From an uncultured Lachnospiraceae bacterium (GTDB lineage: Bacteria; Bacillota; Clostridia; Lachnospirales; Lachnospiraceae): a stretch of DNA of 64,000 nt. Location: assembly GCA_902789665.1 (NCBI GenBank), contig CADAOY010000001.1, positions 186,001-250,000 on the forward strand. The letters are read 5' to 3'. The notes beneath the pieces were generated by a model. It ran no database searches. It saw nothing but the letters and a program-made list of their open reading frames with translations, and was not told the DNA's origin. The position numbers and the translations under genes are program-made. Position 1 is the stretch's first letter; the number at the start of each line of letters is the position of its first letter. Shown in pieces: positions 18,678 to 27,252 of this stretch.

Positions 18678-20075
18678 TTGATCAAAGATAATCAAAGGTT
18701 TTTGAGCCGCTTCCAAATTTTACTGGATGCTGTGGTTATTACAATTTCATACTTCCTGTCATACTACATAAAGATAGTTCTGATGGAGAACAGGACAGGC
18801 GTTTTGCCGACCAGATATTATTTCACTGCTTATGGTATTATAGGTCCATTTTTCCTGCTCATATTTATTATGACCAGGTTATATGATGATAAAGGCTATG
18901 ATTCTCTATGGCGACAGTTTTTTGGTTCCATCAGGTCCAATGCTTTTGCGGTTGCCCTTGTATTAGGCGGTTTGTATATTATTAACCAGCCTGATTTTTC
19001 AAGAAGCATGCTGATATTCTTTGTATCATTTAATGTATTATTCATGATGATACACAGAGTCGTTGTAAGATGTATTGTTGTTTCTCTTGGCAAAAGAGGA
19101 ATCAATCAGAAAGCGGTGCTGCTTGTAGGATATTCAAGAGCGACGGAGCAGTATATTGACAGGCTTATTGCTAATCCTGAATGGGGATATGTAGTAAGAG
19201 GTATCCTGGATGACAGAATTCCTGCGGGAGTAGAATACAAGGGAGTTAAGGTTTTAGGTAATCTTGCAAATCTTGAATTTATCCTTCCGGAGAATAAGCT
19301 TGATGAGATAGGTATCACACTGGCACTGGAAGATTATAATAAACTTGAATCCATTGTTAGTATGTGTGAGAAATCAGGTGTACATACCAAGTTCATTCCT
19401 GATTATAACAGTATAATTCCAAGCAGCCCTTATACAGAAGATTTAATGGGCCTGCCGGTAATAAATATAAGACATGTACCACTTACCAATATTGTTAACC
19501 GTGTGGTCAAAAGAACCATCGACATTATCGGTTCATTAGTGGCAATCATTATATTCTCACCGGTTATGCTGATTGCAGCAATTGGCATTAGTGCATCAAA
19601 GGGCGGCTCGGTGATTTTTAAACAGGAAAGAGTTGGACTTCATAATAAGCCTTTTATAATGTATAAGTTCAGGACAATGATTGAACAGTCTCCTGAAGAT
19701 GAAGAGTCCAAGTGGACAAAGAAGAATGATGAAAGAGTAACTCCTTTTGGTAAATGGCTCAGAAAGACCAGTCTTGATGAGATACCACAGTTCTTCAATA
19801 TACTTAAAGGTGATATGTCTTTGATAGGTCCAAGACCGGAAAGACCATATTTTGTGGAACAGTATAAGGAAAAGATTCCAAGATACATGGTTAAGCATCA
19901 GGTAAGACCGGGTCTTACAGGATGGGCACAGGTCAATGGATTAAGAGGAGATTCATCCATTAGAAAGAGAATCGAATATGATATATATTATATCGAGAAC
20001 TGGACTTTGTTATTCGATGTTAAGATTCTGCTTATGACGTTTATAACCGGATTTATAAATAAAAATGCTTATTAG
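18678..20075 (+). CDS. Exopolysaccharide polyprenyl-phosphate glycosylphosphotransferase
   Basis: 465 residues from TTG 18678. This start is preferred because TAGGTGGG lies about 8 bases upstream, whereas the in-frame GTG at 18669 sits on top of that site. Four to five N-terminal membrane helices (about 10-125) are followed by a Rossmann-like central part (about 145-260, KAVLLVGYSRATEQYI). A further helix and the C-terminal bacterial sugar transferase domain follow (about 280-465), with FKQERVGLHNKPFIMYKFRT, KTSLDEIPQFFNILKGDMSL, IGPRPERP and RPGLTGWAQVNG. It is of the WbaP/CpsE type and transfers a sugar-1-phosphate to undecaprenyl phosphate, starting the glycan on its lipid carrier. It appears to begin a new transcript. 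Confidence 0.93.
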   Translation: MIKDNQRFLSRFQILLDAVVITISYFLSYYIKIVLMENRTGVLPTRYYFTAYGIIGPFFLLIFIMTRLYDDKGYDSLWRQFFGSIRSNAFAVALVLGGLYIINQPDFSRSMLIFFVSFNVLFMMIHRVVVRCIVVSLGKRGINQKAVLLVGYSRATEQYIDRLIANPEWGYVVRGILDDRIPAGVEYKGVKVLGNLANLEFILPENKLDEIGITLALEDYNKLESIVSMCEKSGVHTKFIPDYNSIIPSSPYTEDLMGLPVINIRHVPLTNIVNRVVKRTIDIIGSLVAIIIFSPVMLIAAIGISASKGGSVIFKQERVGLHNKPFIMYKFRTMIEQSPEDEESKWTKKNDERVTPFGKWLRKTSLDEIPQFFNILKGDMSLIGPRPERPYFVEQYKEKIPRYMVKHQVRPGLTGWAQVNGLRGDSSIRKRIEYDIYYIENWTLLFDVKILLMTFITGFINKNAY

Positions 20076-20107
20076 TATAGTATTACATTAAGGAGATAGT
20101 GAACAAA

Positions 20108-21205
20108 ATGGCACGTAAAACCAAAAGAAGAGTAAAAAAAGGAAAAATGATTTTACTCATTAGCGAAGTAGTTGTATTAGTACTTGCAGTTGTTCTTCTT
20201 ATAATGGTTATTAAGAAGACATCTAACAGGGAGCCTCAGGTTCTGCACAGCGACATTCCTATTGAGTCCATTGAGGTTAGTGAAGAGACCAAGGAAAGAT
20301 TTGAGTCTAATGAAGAACTGAAGGAATACAAGACTTATGCACTTTTCGGTGTAGACTCTAGAAATAAAGACTTAAGCAGATCAACAAGAACTGACGTTAT
20401 CATGATTGTTGCTGTAAATACCAATACAGGTGAAGCCAAGATTGCTTCTGTTTACAGAGATACTTATCTTAATATCGGTAACGATACATATAATAAGTGT
20501 AATGCAGCTTATGCCAAGGGTGGTCCTGAACAGGCTATCAATATGCTTAACATGAATATGGACTTATATATTCAGGATTATGTAACAGTTGGTTTTGAAG
20601 GCGTTATGAAGACTATTGATGCCATCGGCGGTGTTCAGATTGATGTTCAGAAGGCTGAGATTGGTCACCTTAACAACTATCAGGCATCAATGTATGCAAC
20701 AGAAGATAATCCTAACAAGCTTGATACAAATTATATTCCTGTAACCGAGCCTGGTCTTCAGACACTTAACGGCAGACAGGCACTTGCATACTGCCGTATC
20801 AGATATACAGCAGGCGATGACTTCAGACGTACAGAGAGACAGAGAGAAGTGCTTCAGCAGATTCTTATTAAGGCTAAGACAATGTCTCCAGCAGAAATTG
20901 AGAAGATTACAAATGATGTATTCCCTAATATTGCTACATCACTTGAACTTAGCGAAATCTTAGAACTCCTTGGTGGAATCAACAAATATACCATCACTGA
21001 GACAACAGGTTTCCCATTCTCTGATCATATCGCTACTGGCAAAATCGGCGCCAAGGGTTCCTGTGTAGTACCAGTAAGTCTTCAGGACAATGTAGTTCAG
21101 CTTCAGAACTTCTTATATCCTGGCGTTAATTATGAGTTATCACCGGATGTAATTAATTACAGTGATAAGATTAGAAGTGATACATCATCCTACATAGGAA
21201 AATAA
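20108..21205 (+). CDS. LytR-CpsA-Psr (LCP) family wall-glycan ligase
   Basis: 365 residues from ATG 20108; an in-frame GTG at 20099 lies too close to the AAGGAG site. A basic N-terminus (RKTKRRVKKGK) precedes one membrane helix (about 14-35). The LCP domain (about 75-275) has YALFGVDSRNKDLSRSTRTD, SVYRDTYLNI, the conserved Arg and Asp positions, VGFEGVMKTIDAIGGV and YCRIRYTAGDDFRRTERQRE. LCP proteins move undecaprenyl-linked glycans onto peptidoglycan at the outer face of the membrane. Its place after the initiating transferase fits final attachment of the polymer made here. A strong terminator follows. Confidence 0.94.
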   Translation: MARKTKRRVKKGKMILLISEVVVLVLAVVLLIMVIKKTSNREPQVLHSDIPIESIEVSEETKERFESNEELKEYKTYALFGVDSRNKDLSRSTRTDVIMIVAVNTNTGEAKIASVYRDTYLNIGNDTYNKCNAAYAKGGPEQAINMLNMNMDLYIQDYVTVGFEGVMKTIDAIGGVQIDVQKAEIGHLNNYQASMYATEDNPNKLDTNYIPVTEPGLQTLNGRQALAYCRIRYTAGDDFRRTERQREVLQQILIKAKTMSPAEIEKITNDVFPNIATSLELSEILELLGGINKYTITETTGFPFSDHIATGKIGAKGSCVVPVSLQDNVVQLQNFLYPGVNYELSPDVINYSDKIRSDTSSYIGK

Positions 21206-21235
21206 TTTTACTTTATAACCTAAATTAAGTATAAT

Positions 21236-21264
21236 AAGGGCGAGATTGATTTCTCGCCCTTTTA
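21236..21264 (+). terminator. Intrinsic terminator after the LCP gene
   Basis: Stem GGGCGAGA (21238-21245) pairs with TCTCGCCC (21252-21259), extended by flanking A-T pairs, with a 6-base loop and a following TTTT run. Confidence 0.9.
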
Positions 21265-21324
21265 ATCATTTAGGTTTTAGGTTCGTTTAAGGAAAACGGG
21301 CTAATATATATTTGGAGTAGAAAA

Positions 21325-22350
21325 TTGGAGAAAAAAACTGTAGATATAATAATTCCAACATATAAGCCTACAGAGAGATTTATTAAACTTATAGATATGC
21401 TGGAAAGCCAGTCTTATGAGGTTAATCATATTTATATAGTTAATACTCAGGAAGAATTTTATAATTCTTTATTCTATGGACGTAAGCTTGAAAGCAGATA
21501 TGATAATATATCGGTTAAGCATATATCAAAGATGGAATTTGATCATGGCGGAACCAGAAGAGAGGCAGCAGCCAGGTCAGATGCGGATATTATGGTTTGC
21601 ATGACTGATGATGCTCTTCCGTATGATAATAAGCTTATAGAGGAACTTATAAAACCCATCCTGGATGGAAAGGCTTCAATATCTTACGCAAGACAGCTTC
21701 CTAATGCGGACTGTAAATATATTGAAAAATATACCAGAGTATATAATTATCCAAGTGAAAGCATGATAAAAAGTAAAGAGGATGTGGAAAGACTGGGTAT
21801 CAAAACCATATTCTGTTCCAATGTCTGCGCAGCTTATGATAAGAAGGTATATTTAGAGGTCGGTGGTTTTGAACCATTAACTTTATTTAATGAAGACAGT
21901 ATACTGGCGGCAAAAGCCATAACAGCAGGTTACAAGGTGGCCTACGCGGCTGATGCCAAAGTATATCATTCGCATAACCTTAGCAATATACAGCAGCTTA
22001 GAAGGAATTTTGATAACGGAGTATCCCATAAGGAATTTGGCGAAATATTTGACAGTGTGCCTCCAATGGGTGAGGGTAAAAAGTTAGTTAAAAGCACCAT
22101 GAAATATTTATGGTCCAATGGAAAAGGCTATTTAATACCAAGTCTTATAATAACCTCGGGCTTTAAATATATAGGATACAAACTTGGAAGAAATTACCGC
22201 CTGCTTCCATATTCTTTGGTAACAAAGATTACGGGGAACAAGGAATACTGGCTTAAGAAGAATATTAATACCGCAACGGTAAATATTGATCCATATTCAG
22301 GATATGGAATGTCAGAAGATGAAAGAAAGGACGATTACTATCATGGCTGA
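21325..22350 (+). CDS. Family 2 glycosyltransferase, RfbF-type rhamnosyltransferase
   Basis: 341 residues from a TTG start at 21325, with TGGAG 8 bases upstream. The GT2 landmarks are VDIIIPTYKPTERFIKLIDM, the feature FDHGGTRREAAARSDADIM and MTDDALPYD. NVCAAYDKKVYLEVGGFEP and FNEDSILAAKAITAGYKVAY follow. The HGGTR and FNED combination is typical of bacterial rhamnosyltransferases, which agrees with RmlA and RmlB in the cluster. It stands after the terminator of the LCP gene, so it may use its own promoter. The stop overlaps the start of htrA. Confidence 0.9.
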   Translation: MEKKTVDIIIPTYKPTERFIKLIDMLESQSYEVNHIYIVNTQEEFYNSLFYGRKLESRYDNISVKHISKMEFDHGGTRREAAARSDADIMVCMTDDALPYDNKLIEELIKPILDGKASISYARQLPNADCKYIEKYTRVYNYPSESMIKSKEDVERLGIKTIFCSNVCAAYDKKVYLEVGGFEPLTLFNEDSILAAKAITAGYKVAYAADAKVYHSHNLSNIQQLRRNFDNGVSHKEFGEIFDSVPPMGEGKKLVKSTMKYLWSNGKGYLIPSLIITSGFKYIGYKLGRNYRLLPYSLVTKITGNKEYWLKKNINTATVNIDPYSGYGMSEDERKDDYYHG

Positions 22351-23653
22351 AAAAAAGAGTAAATTTTGGCCCAGATTTTGGACCGTGGTTGGTTTTGGAA
22401 TTTTGTTTGGTGTAATTGTTGGAATTATTTCTACAACAATCTGGTTGTTTGGCATTATTATTTTCAGAAAGCCTCTCAAAGAAGCCTTTGGCGATTTGAT
22501 TGGAACTAATGAAGGAATAGTGGCAACTGTTGATGATACAAATAATGGTGGCAGAACTGACGAAGAACAGGAAATTGAGGAAATGCTCCTTAATAATCAT
22601 GCCAAAGATGACATTGCAGAAATAGAACAGAATGTTACTGACATTGATGCCGACACCACACTTACAGTGGAAGAGGTGGCGGAGAAATGTATGTCATCTG
22701 TTGTAAGTATCAATGTTGTGGGCGAATATACCTATTATGGCATAACTCAGGAAGGTCAGAGCGCCGGTTCGGGATTCATCGTAGGAATGGATGATGAGAA
22801 ACTTCTGATAGCCACAAATTATCATGTTGTTGCTGATGAACTCAGCGTCAGCGTTCAGTTTGTGGATGGAGAATCAGCTGAAGCATCAGTTCAGGGTAAG
22901 AAAGTATCCATGGACCTGGCAGTTCTTAGTGTCAATATTGCAGACATCAAGCCTGAAACCTTGAATGCAATAACGGTTGCAGAACTTGGTGATTCAGATT
23001 CACTTAAAGTAGGACAGCAGGTTGTAGCCATCGGTAATGCCTTAGGTTATGGTCAGTCTGTAACAACAGGTGTTGTATCTGCTCTTAACAGAGAGGTTTT
23101 GGTAGAAAGCGGTGAGACCGGGTATTTTATCCAGACTGATGCAGCAATCAATCCTGGTAACTCAGGTGGCGCCCTTATTGATATGAATGGCAAGGTAATA
23201 GGTATTAATTCCAATAAACTTGGTGGTACCACAGTAGAAGGAATTGGATATGCAATTCCTATATCAGATGCCAGAGATATTATTGAGAAACTTATGGATT
23301 TGGAGGAACTTGTAGAACTTCCGGAAGACCAGCAGTCTTATTTCGGTATCAGTGGTGCTGATGTCGGAAGTAATCTTGTTACTGCATCCGGTGTAAAAAT
23401 TCCAAGAGGTGTATATGTGGCAGGAGTAGTTCCGGGAGCTTCAGCTGATGTAGCCGGAATCATGAAGGGCGATATTATTACTGAGTTTGAAGGTAATTCC
23501 ATAGTAAGTATGGATGAACTTAAGGAATATCTGGCAGCATATCCTGGTGGAAGCACAGTAAATATTACCATTAAGAGATATGAAGACGGACAGTATAATC
23601 AGTATGATATATCTGTTAAACTTCAGTATAAGATAGATAATATGCAGAATTAA
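22343..23653 (+). CDS. htrA: HtrA/DegP-family serine protease
   Basis: 436 residues from ATG 22343; in-frame ATGs further upstream lie inside the glycosyltransferase. A cytoplasmic basic start precedes one membrane helix (about 15-40), then an acidic linker. The trypsin-like domain (about 105-290) has catalytic His in ATNYHVV, Asp in MDLAVL and Ser in NPGNSGGAL. One PDZ domain follows (about 325-425, GVYVAGVVPGASADVAGIMKGD). It should degrade or refold misfolded proteins outside the membrane. Coupling to a glycosyltransferase suggests service to surface-layer assembly. Confidence 0.95.
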   Translation: MAEKKSKFWPRFWTVVGFGILFGVIVGIISTTIWLFGIIIFRKPLKEAFGDLIGTNEGIVATVDDTNNGGRTDEEQEIEEMLLNNHAKDDIAEIEQNVTDIDADTTLTVEEVAEKCMSSVVSINVVGEYTYYGITQEGQSAGSGFIVGMDDEKLLIATNYHVVADELSVSVQFVDGESAEASVQGKKVSMDLAVLSVNIADIKPETLNAITVAELGDSDSLKVGQQVVAIGNALGYGQSVTTGVVSALNREVLVESGETGYFIQTDAAINPGNSGGALIDMNGKVIGINSNKLGGTTVEGIGYAIPISDARDIIEKLMDLEELVELPEDQQSYFGISGADVGSNLVTASGVKIPRGVYVAGVVPGASADVAGIMKGDIITEFEGNSIVSMDELKEYLAAYPGGSTVNITIKRYEDGQYNQYDISVKLQYKIDNMQN

Positions 23654-23656
23654 CAG

Positions 23657-23685
23657 TTGACTTATATTTTTCTTTGTAATATACT
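23657..23685 (+). promoter_or_regulatory. Promoter of rplM-rpsI
   Basis: TTGACT (23657-23662) and TATACT (23680-23685) are separated by 17 bases, close to the sigma-A consensus. It begins 4 bases after the htrA stop and reads toward rplM. Confidence 0.85.
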
Positions 23686-23691
23686 ATTTGG

Positions 23692-23790
23692 GTACGCTTT
23701 GAATTCTGTCCCGGGATTCGAAGAGAAAACTGTTCATATTATATGTGGCCCGGACATCCGCATTGAAATATGAATGAATGTGTTTTTTTA
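23692..23790 (+). promoter_or_regulatory. Structured 5' leader of rplM, possible L13-type autoregulatory leader
   Basis: About 110 bases of untranslated RNA lie between the predicted transcription start and rplM. GTCCCGGG (23708-23715) can pair with CCCGGAC (23749-23755) with one bulged base, closing a long helix before the ribosome binding site. Bacillus rplM has a known L13 leader at this place. I cannot confirm the family consensus by eye. Confidence 0.45.
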
Positions 23791-23804
23791 CTGGAGGTAA
23801 TGAA

Positions 23805-24233
23805 ATGAAGACTTATATGGCTAATCCGGATACCATCGAGAGAAAATGGTACTTGGTAGATGCAGATGGCCTTACATTAGGACGCTTAGCTTCAGAAGTT
23901 GCTAAGGTTTTAAGAGGCAAGAATAAACCAGAATTTACACCACATGCTGATACAGGTGATTATGTAATCGTAATCAATGCAGAGAAGATTAAGGTTACAG
24001 GTAAGAAGATGCAGCAGAAGACATACTTCTCACACTCAGATTATGTTGGTGGTGATAAGCAGATCGTTCTTAGCGAAATGCTTGAGAAGCATCCTGAAGA
24101 AGTTATCGAACATGCTGTTAAGGGCATGCTTCCTAAGGGACCTTTAGGCAGACAAATGTATAAGAAGTTATTCGTATACGCAGGACCAGAGCACAATCAT
24201 GCTGCTCAGAAGCCTGAAGCATTAACATTTTAA
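23805..24233 (+). CDS. rplM: 50S ribosomal protein L13
   Basis: 142 residues from ATG 23805 (GGAGG at 23793-23797); the longer in-frame start at 23778 covers the ribosome binding site and is rejected. L13 signatures are [52 protein letters not shown] (seen as [15 protein letters not shown]), [10 protein letters not shown] and [19 protein letters not shown]. Length is standard. It is paired with rpsI, the usual bacterial operon. Confidence 0.98.
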   Translation: MKTYMANPDTIERKWYLVDADGLTLGRLASEVAKVLRGKNKPEFTPHADTGDYVIVINAEKIKVTGKKMQQKTYFSHSDYVGGDKQIVLSEMLEKHPEEVIEHAVKGMLPKGPLGRQMYKKLFVYAGPEHNHAAQKPEALTF

Positions 24234-24262
24234 GCTAAAGGACTAATAAGGAGGAAATAATA

Positions 24263-24664
24263 ATGGCTAAGAAAGCTACAGAAAAGTTCTACGGAACAGG
24301 AAGAAGAAAAAAATCAATCGCCAGAGTTTATATCACACCTGGTAAAGGAAATATTACCATTAATAAAAGATCACTTGATGAGTACTTTGGCTTAGAGACA
24401 CTTAAGGTTGTTGTACGTCAGCCTCTTACATTACTTGAAGCAGCTGAGAAGTTTGACGTAACCGTTACTGTTAAGGGTGGCGGAACAACAGGTCAGGCAG
24501 GCGCAATCAGACATGGTCTTGCAAGAGCATTATGCAAGGCTGATGCAGATAACAGACCAGCTCTTAAGAAAGCAGGTTTCTTAACAAGAGATCCAAGAAT
24601 GAAAGAAAGAAAGAAATATGGTCTCAAAGCTGCACGTCGTGCACCTCAGTTTTCAAAGAGATAA
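24263..24664 (+). CDS. rpsI: 30S ribosomal protein S9
   Basis: 133 residues. The signatures are [33 protein letters not shown], and the basic C-terminal tail [20 protein letters not shown] followed by FSKR, which reaches the ribosomal P site. AAGGAGG lies at good spacing before ATG. It is separated from rplM by 29 bases, and a strong terminator follows. Confidence 0.98.
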   Translation: MAKKATEKFYGTGRRKKSIARVYITPGKGNITINKRSLDEYFGLETLKVVVRQPLTLLEAAEKFDVTVTVKGGGTTGQAGAIRHGLARALCKADADNRPALKKAGFLTRDPRMKERKKYGLKAARRAPQFSKR

Positions 24665-24679
24665 TATTGCAATTCAAAA

Positions 24680-24705
24680 CCCTCTGTTACGCAGAGGGTT
24701 TTTTT
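24680..24705 (+). terminator. Intrinsic terminator of rplM-rpsI
   Basis: CCCTCTG (24680-24686) and CAGAGGG (24692-24698) form a perfect 7-bp stem with a 5-base loop, followed by a run of eight or more T. Confidence 0.95.
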
Positions 24706-24747
24706 ATGCTACAACAATTTTCAAAAGACCTCAGAAAGATTCTAGAC

Positions 24748-24780
24748 AGAGGAGTGAGAAATCACTCCTCTTTTTTTTTG
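24748..24780 (+). terminator. Second, tandem intrinsic terminator
   Basis: A perfect 10-bp stem (AGAGGAGTGA / TCACTCCTCT) is closed by a GAAA tetraloop and followed by nine T. It is only 50 bases beyond the first and insulates the sulfur genes from ribosomal-protein transcription. The rest of the gap to 24896 is AT-rich, and I see no convincing riboswitch or T-box in it. Confidence 0.93.
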
Positions 24781-24896
24781 TGAAAAAAGATGTATAGCTT
24801 AAAGTTATAACCAACTCTTTTTTTTATGTATTATTCAAATCTTTAATCTCACATTAAACTAATATTTATATTTTAGCGTCAAGGAGATATAAAGAT

Positions 24897-26045
24897 ATGA
24901 ATAAGGAATTAGAAGTAGAAAGTCGATGTATACACTTAAGTGAAGATGACAAACAATCAAGATATGGTTCAATAAGTTTTCCAATTTACCAGACTGCAAC
25001 TTTTGCTCATCCGGGTTTGGGACAGAGCACAGGTTATGATTACAGCAGAGTTCAGAATCCGACAAGAGAGCACCTGGAAAAAGTTGTGGCATCTCTGGAA
25101 AATGGAATTGATGCCATTGCATTCTCAACAGGTATGGCTGCAATTACTACTGTTCTGGATTTGTTTAAACCGGGAGATCACATAATTGCAGACAGAGATT
25201 TGTATGGTGGAACCACAAGATTATTTAATTCTATTTGCGAAAAGAATCTTATTGAATTTACTTATATTGATTTTAGTACGGATAATCCTGCAGATTATTT
25301 AAAGTCTAATACCAAAGCATTCTTTATAGAAACTCCTACCAATCCAATGATGAATATAACTGATATAAGATGGTGCGCTGATGTGGCTCATGAAAATGGA
25401 GCGATTCTGATAGTAGATAATACTTTTATGTCTCCATATCTTCAGAATCCTCTGGACTTGGGTGCAGATATTGTAGTTCACTCAGGAACCAAGTATCTGT
25501 CAGGTCACAATGATACGCTGGCGGGTTTTGCCATTGTTAAGGATGAGAAATTATCTGAAGACCTTCGTTATATATATAAAACTTCAGGCGCAAACCTTTC
25601 TCCATTTGACAGCTGGCTTGTTCTTAGAGGAATTCAGACTCTTGCAGTACGTATGGACAGAGCTCAGGAGAATGCACTTGAACTGGCAAAATGGCTTGAA
25701 AACAGAAAAGGACCGGTGGTCAGAGTTGTATATCCGGGACTTGAAAGTCATCCGGGTCATGAACTTCAGCTTAAACAGGCAAGAGGCTATGGTGCTATGC
25801 TTACATTCGAAGTGGATTCCTATGAATCTGTTAAACATATACTTGAGAATACCCGCATCATCCAGTATGCAGAAAGTCTGGGAGGTACGGAAACCCTTCT
25901 TACTTATCCTCTTACCCAGACTCATGCGGATGTGGATCCGAAGGAACTTGAGAAAAATGGAATTACTAAGGGAACTTTAAGAATGTCTGTTGGAATAGAA
26001 AACATTAAGGACCTGATTGCGGATCTGGATCAGGCTATAGGTTAG
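24897..26045 (+). CDS. Cys/Met-metabolism PLP enzyme (cystathionine gamma-synthase/lyase family)
   Basis: 382 residues. Family landmarks are FPIYQTATFAHPG, TGYDYSRVQNPTREHLEKVV, the PLP-stacking region YGGTTRLF, ETPTNPMMNITDI and the PLP lysine in VHSGTKYLSGHND. GGTETLLTYPLTQTHADV lies near the C-terminus. These enzymes act on cystathionine, homocysteine or O-acyl-homoserine; the precise reaction cannot be set by eye. AAGGAG precedes ATG. The next gene starts 3 bases after its stop and encodes another C-S lyase, which points to transsulfuration or to breakdown of S-substituted cysteine. Confidence 0.9.
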   Translation: MNKELEVESRCIHLSEDDKQSRYGSISFPIYQTATFAHPGLGQSTGYDYSRVQNPTREHLEKVVASLENGIDAIAFSTGMAAITTVLDLFKPGDHIIADRDLYGGTTRLFNSICEKNLIEFTYIDFSTDNPADYLKSNTKAFFIETPTNPMMNITDIRWCADVAHENGAILIVDNTFMSPYLQNPLDLGADIVVHSGTKYLSGHNDTLAGFAIVKDEKLSEDLRYIYKTSGANLSPFDSWLVLRGIQTLAVRMDRAQENALELAKWLENRKGPVVRVVYPGLESHPGHELQLKQARGYGAMLTFEVDSYESVKHILENTRIIQYAESLGGTETLLTYPLTQTHADVDPKELEKNGITKGTLRMSVGIENIKDLIADLDQAIG

Positions 26046-26048
26046 GAT

Positions 26049-27233
26049 ATGGGCGAGAGAAATTTAGATTTTACAACTGTATATGACAGAAATGGAACAA
26101 GGTGTCTAAAATATGATTTCAAAAAAGAAAGAGGACTTCCTGAAGATGTACTTCCATTCTGGGTGGCAGATATGGATTTCAAAATCTCTTCTTATATTGA
26201 GGACGCGCTCATTAATCAGGCTAAACATGGTATTTATGGTTATACGGAAGTAGATAATGAATATGCAGACTCAGTTGTTCGGTGGATAAAGAGACATTAT
26301 AACAGGGATGTTGAAAAAGAATGGTTTCATAAAGCGCCTGGCGTGGTTTTTGCCATAGCTACAGCTGTTAAAGCATTTAGCGAAAAAGATGATTATATAT
26401 TAATTAACCAGCCGGTATATTACCCGTTCAGCGAAGTTATAAGGGATAATGGCAGGAAGATTATCAGCAGCGACCTTGTAAATGATGGGAATGGATTCTA
26501 TACCATAGACTTCCATGACCTGGAAGAGAAGATACAAAAATACAGGCCAAAATTATATCTTCTTTGTTCGCCTCACAATCCAGTAGGGAGAGTGTGGGAT
26601 AAAGAGGAATTACAGAAACTTGGAGAGATTTGCAGGAAAAATGATGTGATAGTTTTCTCTGATGAAATTCATGCTGATTTTGTCTGGGGGAAGGAATTCA
26701 CCACTTTTGCCAATGCAGGTGAAGGATTTGAGAATTTCTCAATAACTGCATTGTCACCAAGTAAGACATTTAATATTGCAGGGCTTCAGGTGGCGGACCT
26801 TATAATAGCAAATCATGATTTATACAGGAAATATCATAAGGCTTATGATGCATCCGGAATGAGTCAGTTAAATGCAGCCGGTATAGTGGCTTCATTCGCA
26901 GCCTATGAGCATGGTGAAGAGTGGTTGAAAGAAGTTAAGAAAGTTATTGAGGCAAATATTGATTATGCCACTTTATATGTTAGAGAGAATCTGCCAAAAG
27001 TGAAACTTCGAAAACCGGAGGGCACATATCTTATATGGTTGGATTTTAGAGATTATGCTTTTAGCAATGATGAACTTGAGAATTTAATAATCAATAAGGC
27101 GAAACTTTGGCTGGACAGCGGAAGAATATTCGGAAAAACTGGAGAAGGCTTTCAACGAATAAATGTTGCCTGCCCTCAAAGTCTGCTTAAAGAAGCACTT
27201 GATAGAATTAAAAATGCACTGGAAGAAATTTAA
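26049..27233 (+). CDS. patB: MalY/PatB-type aminotransferase fold C-S lyase
   Basis: 394 residues. The PatB/MalY start (DFTTVYDRNGTRCLKYDF) and LPFWVADMDF are followed by LCSPHNPVGRVW, FSDEIHADFVW and the PLP lysine in ALSPSKTFNIAGLQ. The enzyme releases thiol, pyruvate and ammonia from cystathionine or other S-substituted cysteines. The 3-base spacing to the previous gene indicates one operon. The pair could degrade the same class of substrates through beta and gamma cleavage. In Bacillus subtilis PatB-type enzymes are beta-cystathionases; here a broader S-conjugate lyase role is my inference. Confidence 0.9.
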   Translation: MGERNLDFTTVYDRNGTRCLKYDFKKERGLPEDVLPFWVADMDFKISSYIEDALINQAKHGIYGYTEVDNEYADSVVRWIKRHYNRDVEKEWFHKAPGVVFAIATAVKAFSEKDDYILINQPVYYPFSEVIRDNGRKIISSDLVNDGNGFYTIDFHDLEEKIQKYRPKLYLLCSPHNPVGRVWDKEELQKLGEICRKNDVIVFSDEIHADFVWGKEFTTFANAGEGFENFSITALSPSKTFNIAGLQVADLIIANHDLYRKYHKAYDASGMSQLNAAGIVASFAAYEHGEEWLKEVKKVIEANIDYATLYVRENLPKVKLRKPEGTYLIWLDFRDYAFSNDELENLIINKAKLWLDSGRIFGKTGEGFQRINVACPQSLLKEALDRIKNALEEI

Positions 27234-27252
27234 ATTAAAGGAGGAATAGAAA

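Noticed and set aside
22286-22342. Longer HtrA start
   Set aside because: The extension is read inside the glycosyltransferase gene and adds no signal or membrane feature.
23778-23804. Longer rplM start
   Set aside because: The extension runs through the ribosome binding site itself and is not found in L13 proteins.
24707-24896. SAM riboswitch or T-box before the cystathionine-family gene
   Set aside because: The second hairpin is a plain terminator with a 10-bp stem and GAAA loop. I find none of the conserved riboswitch or T-box core sequence in the rest of the gap.
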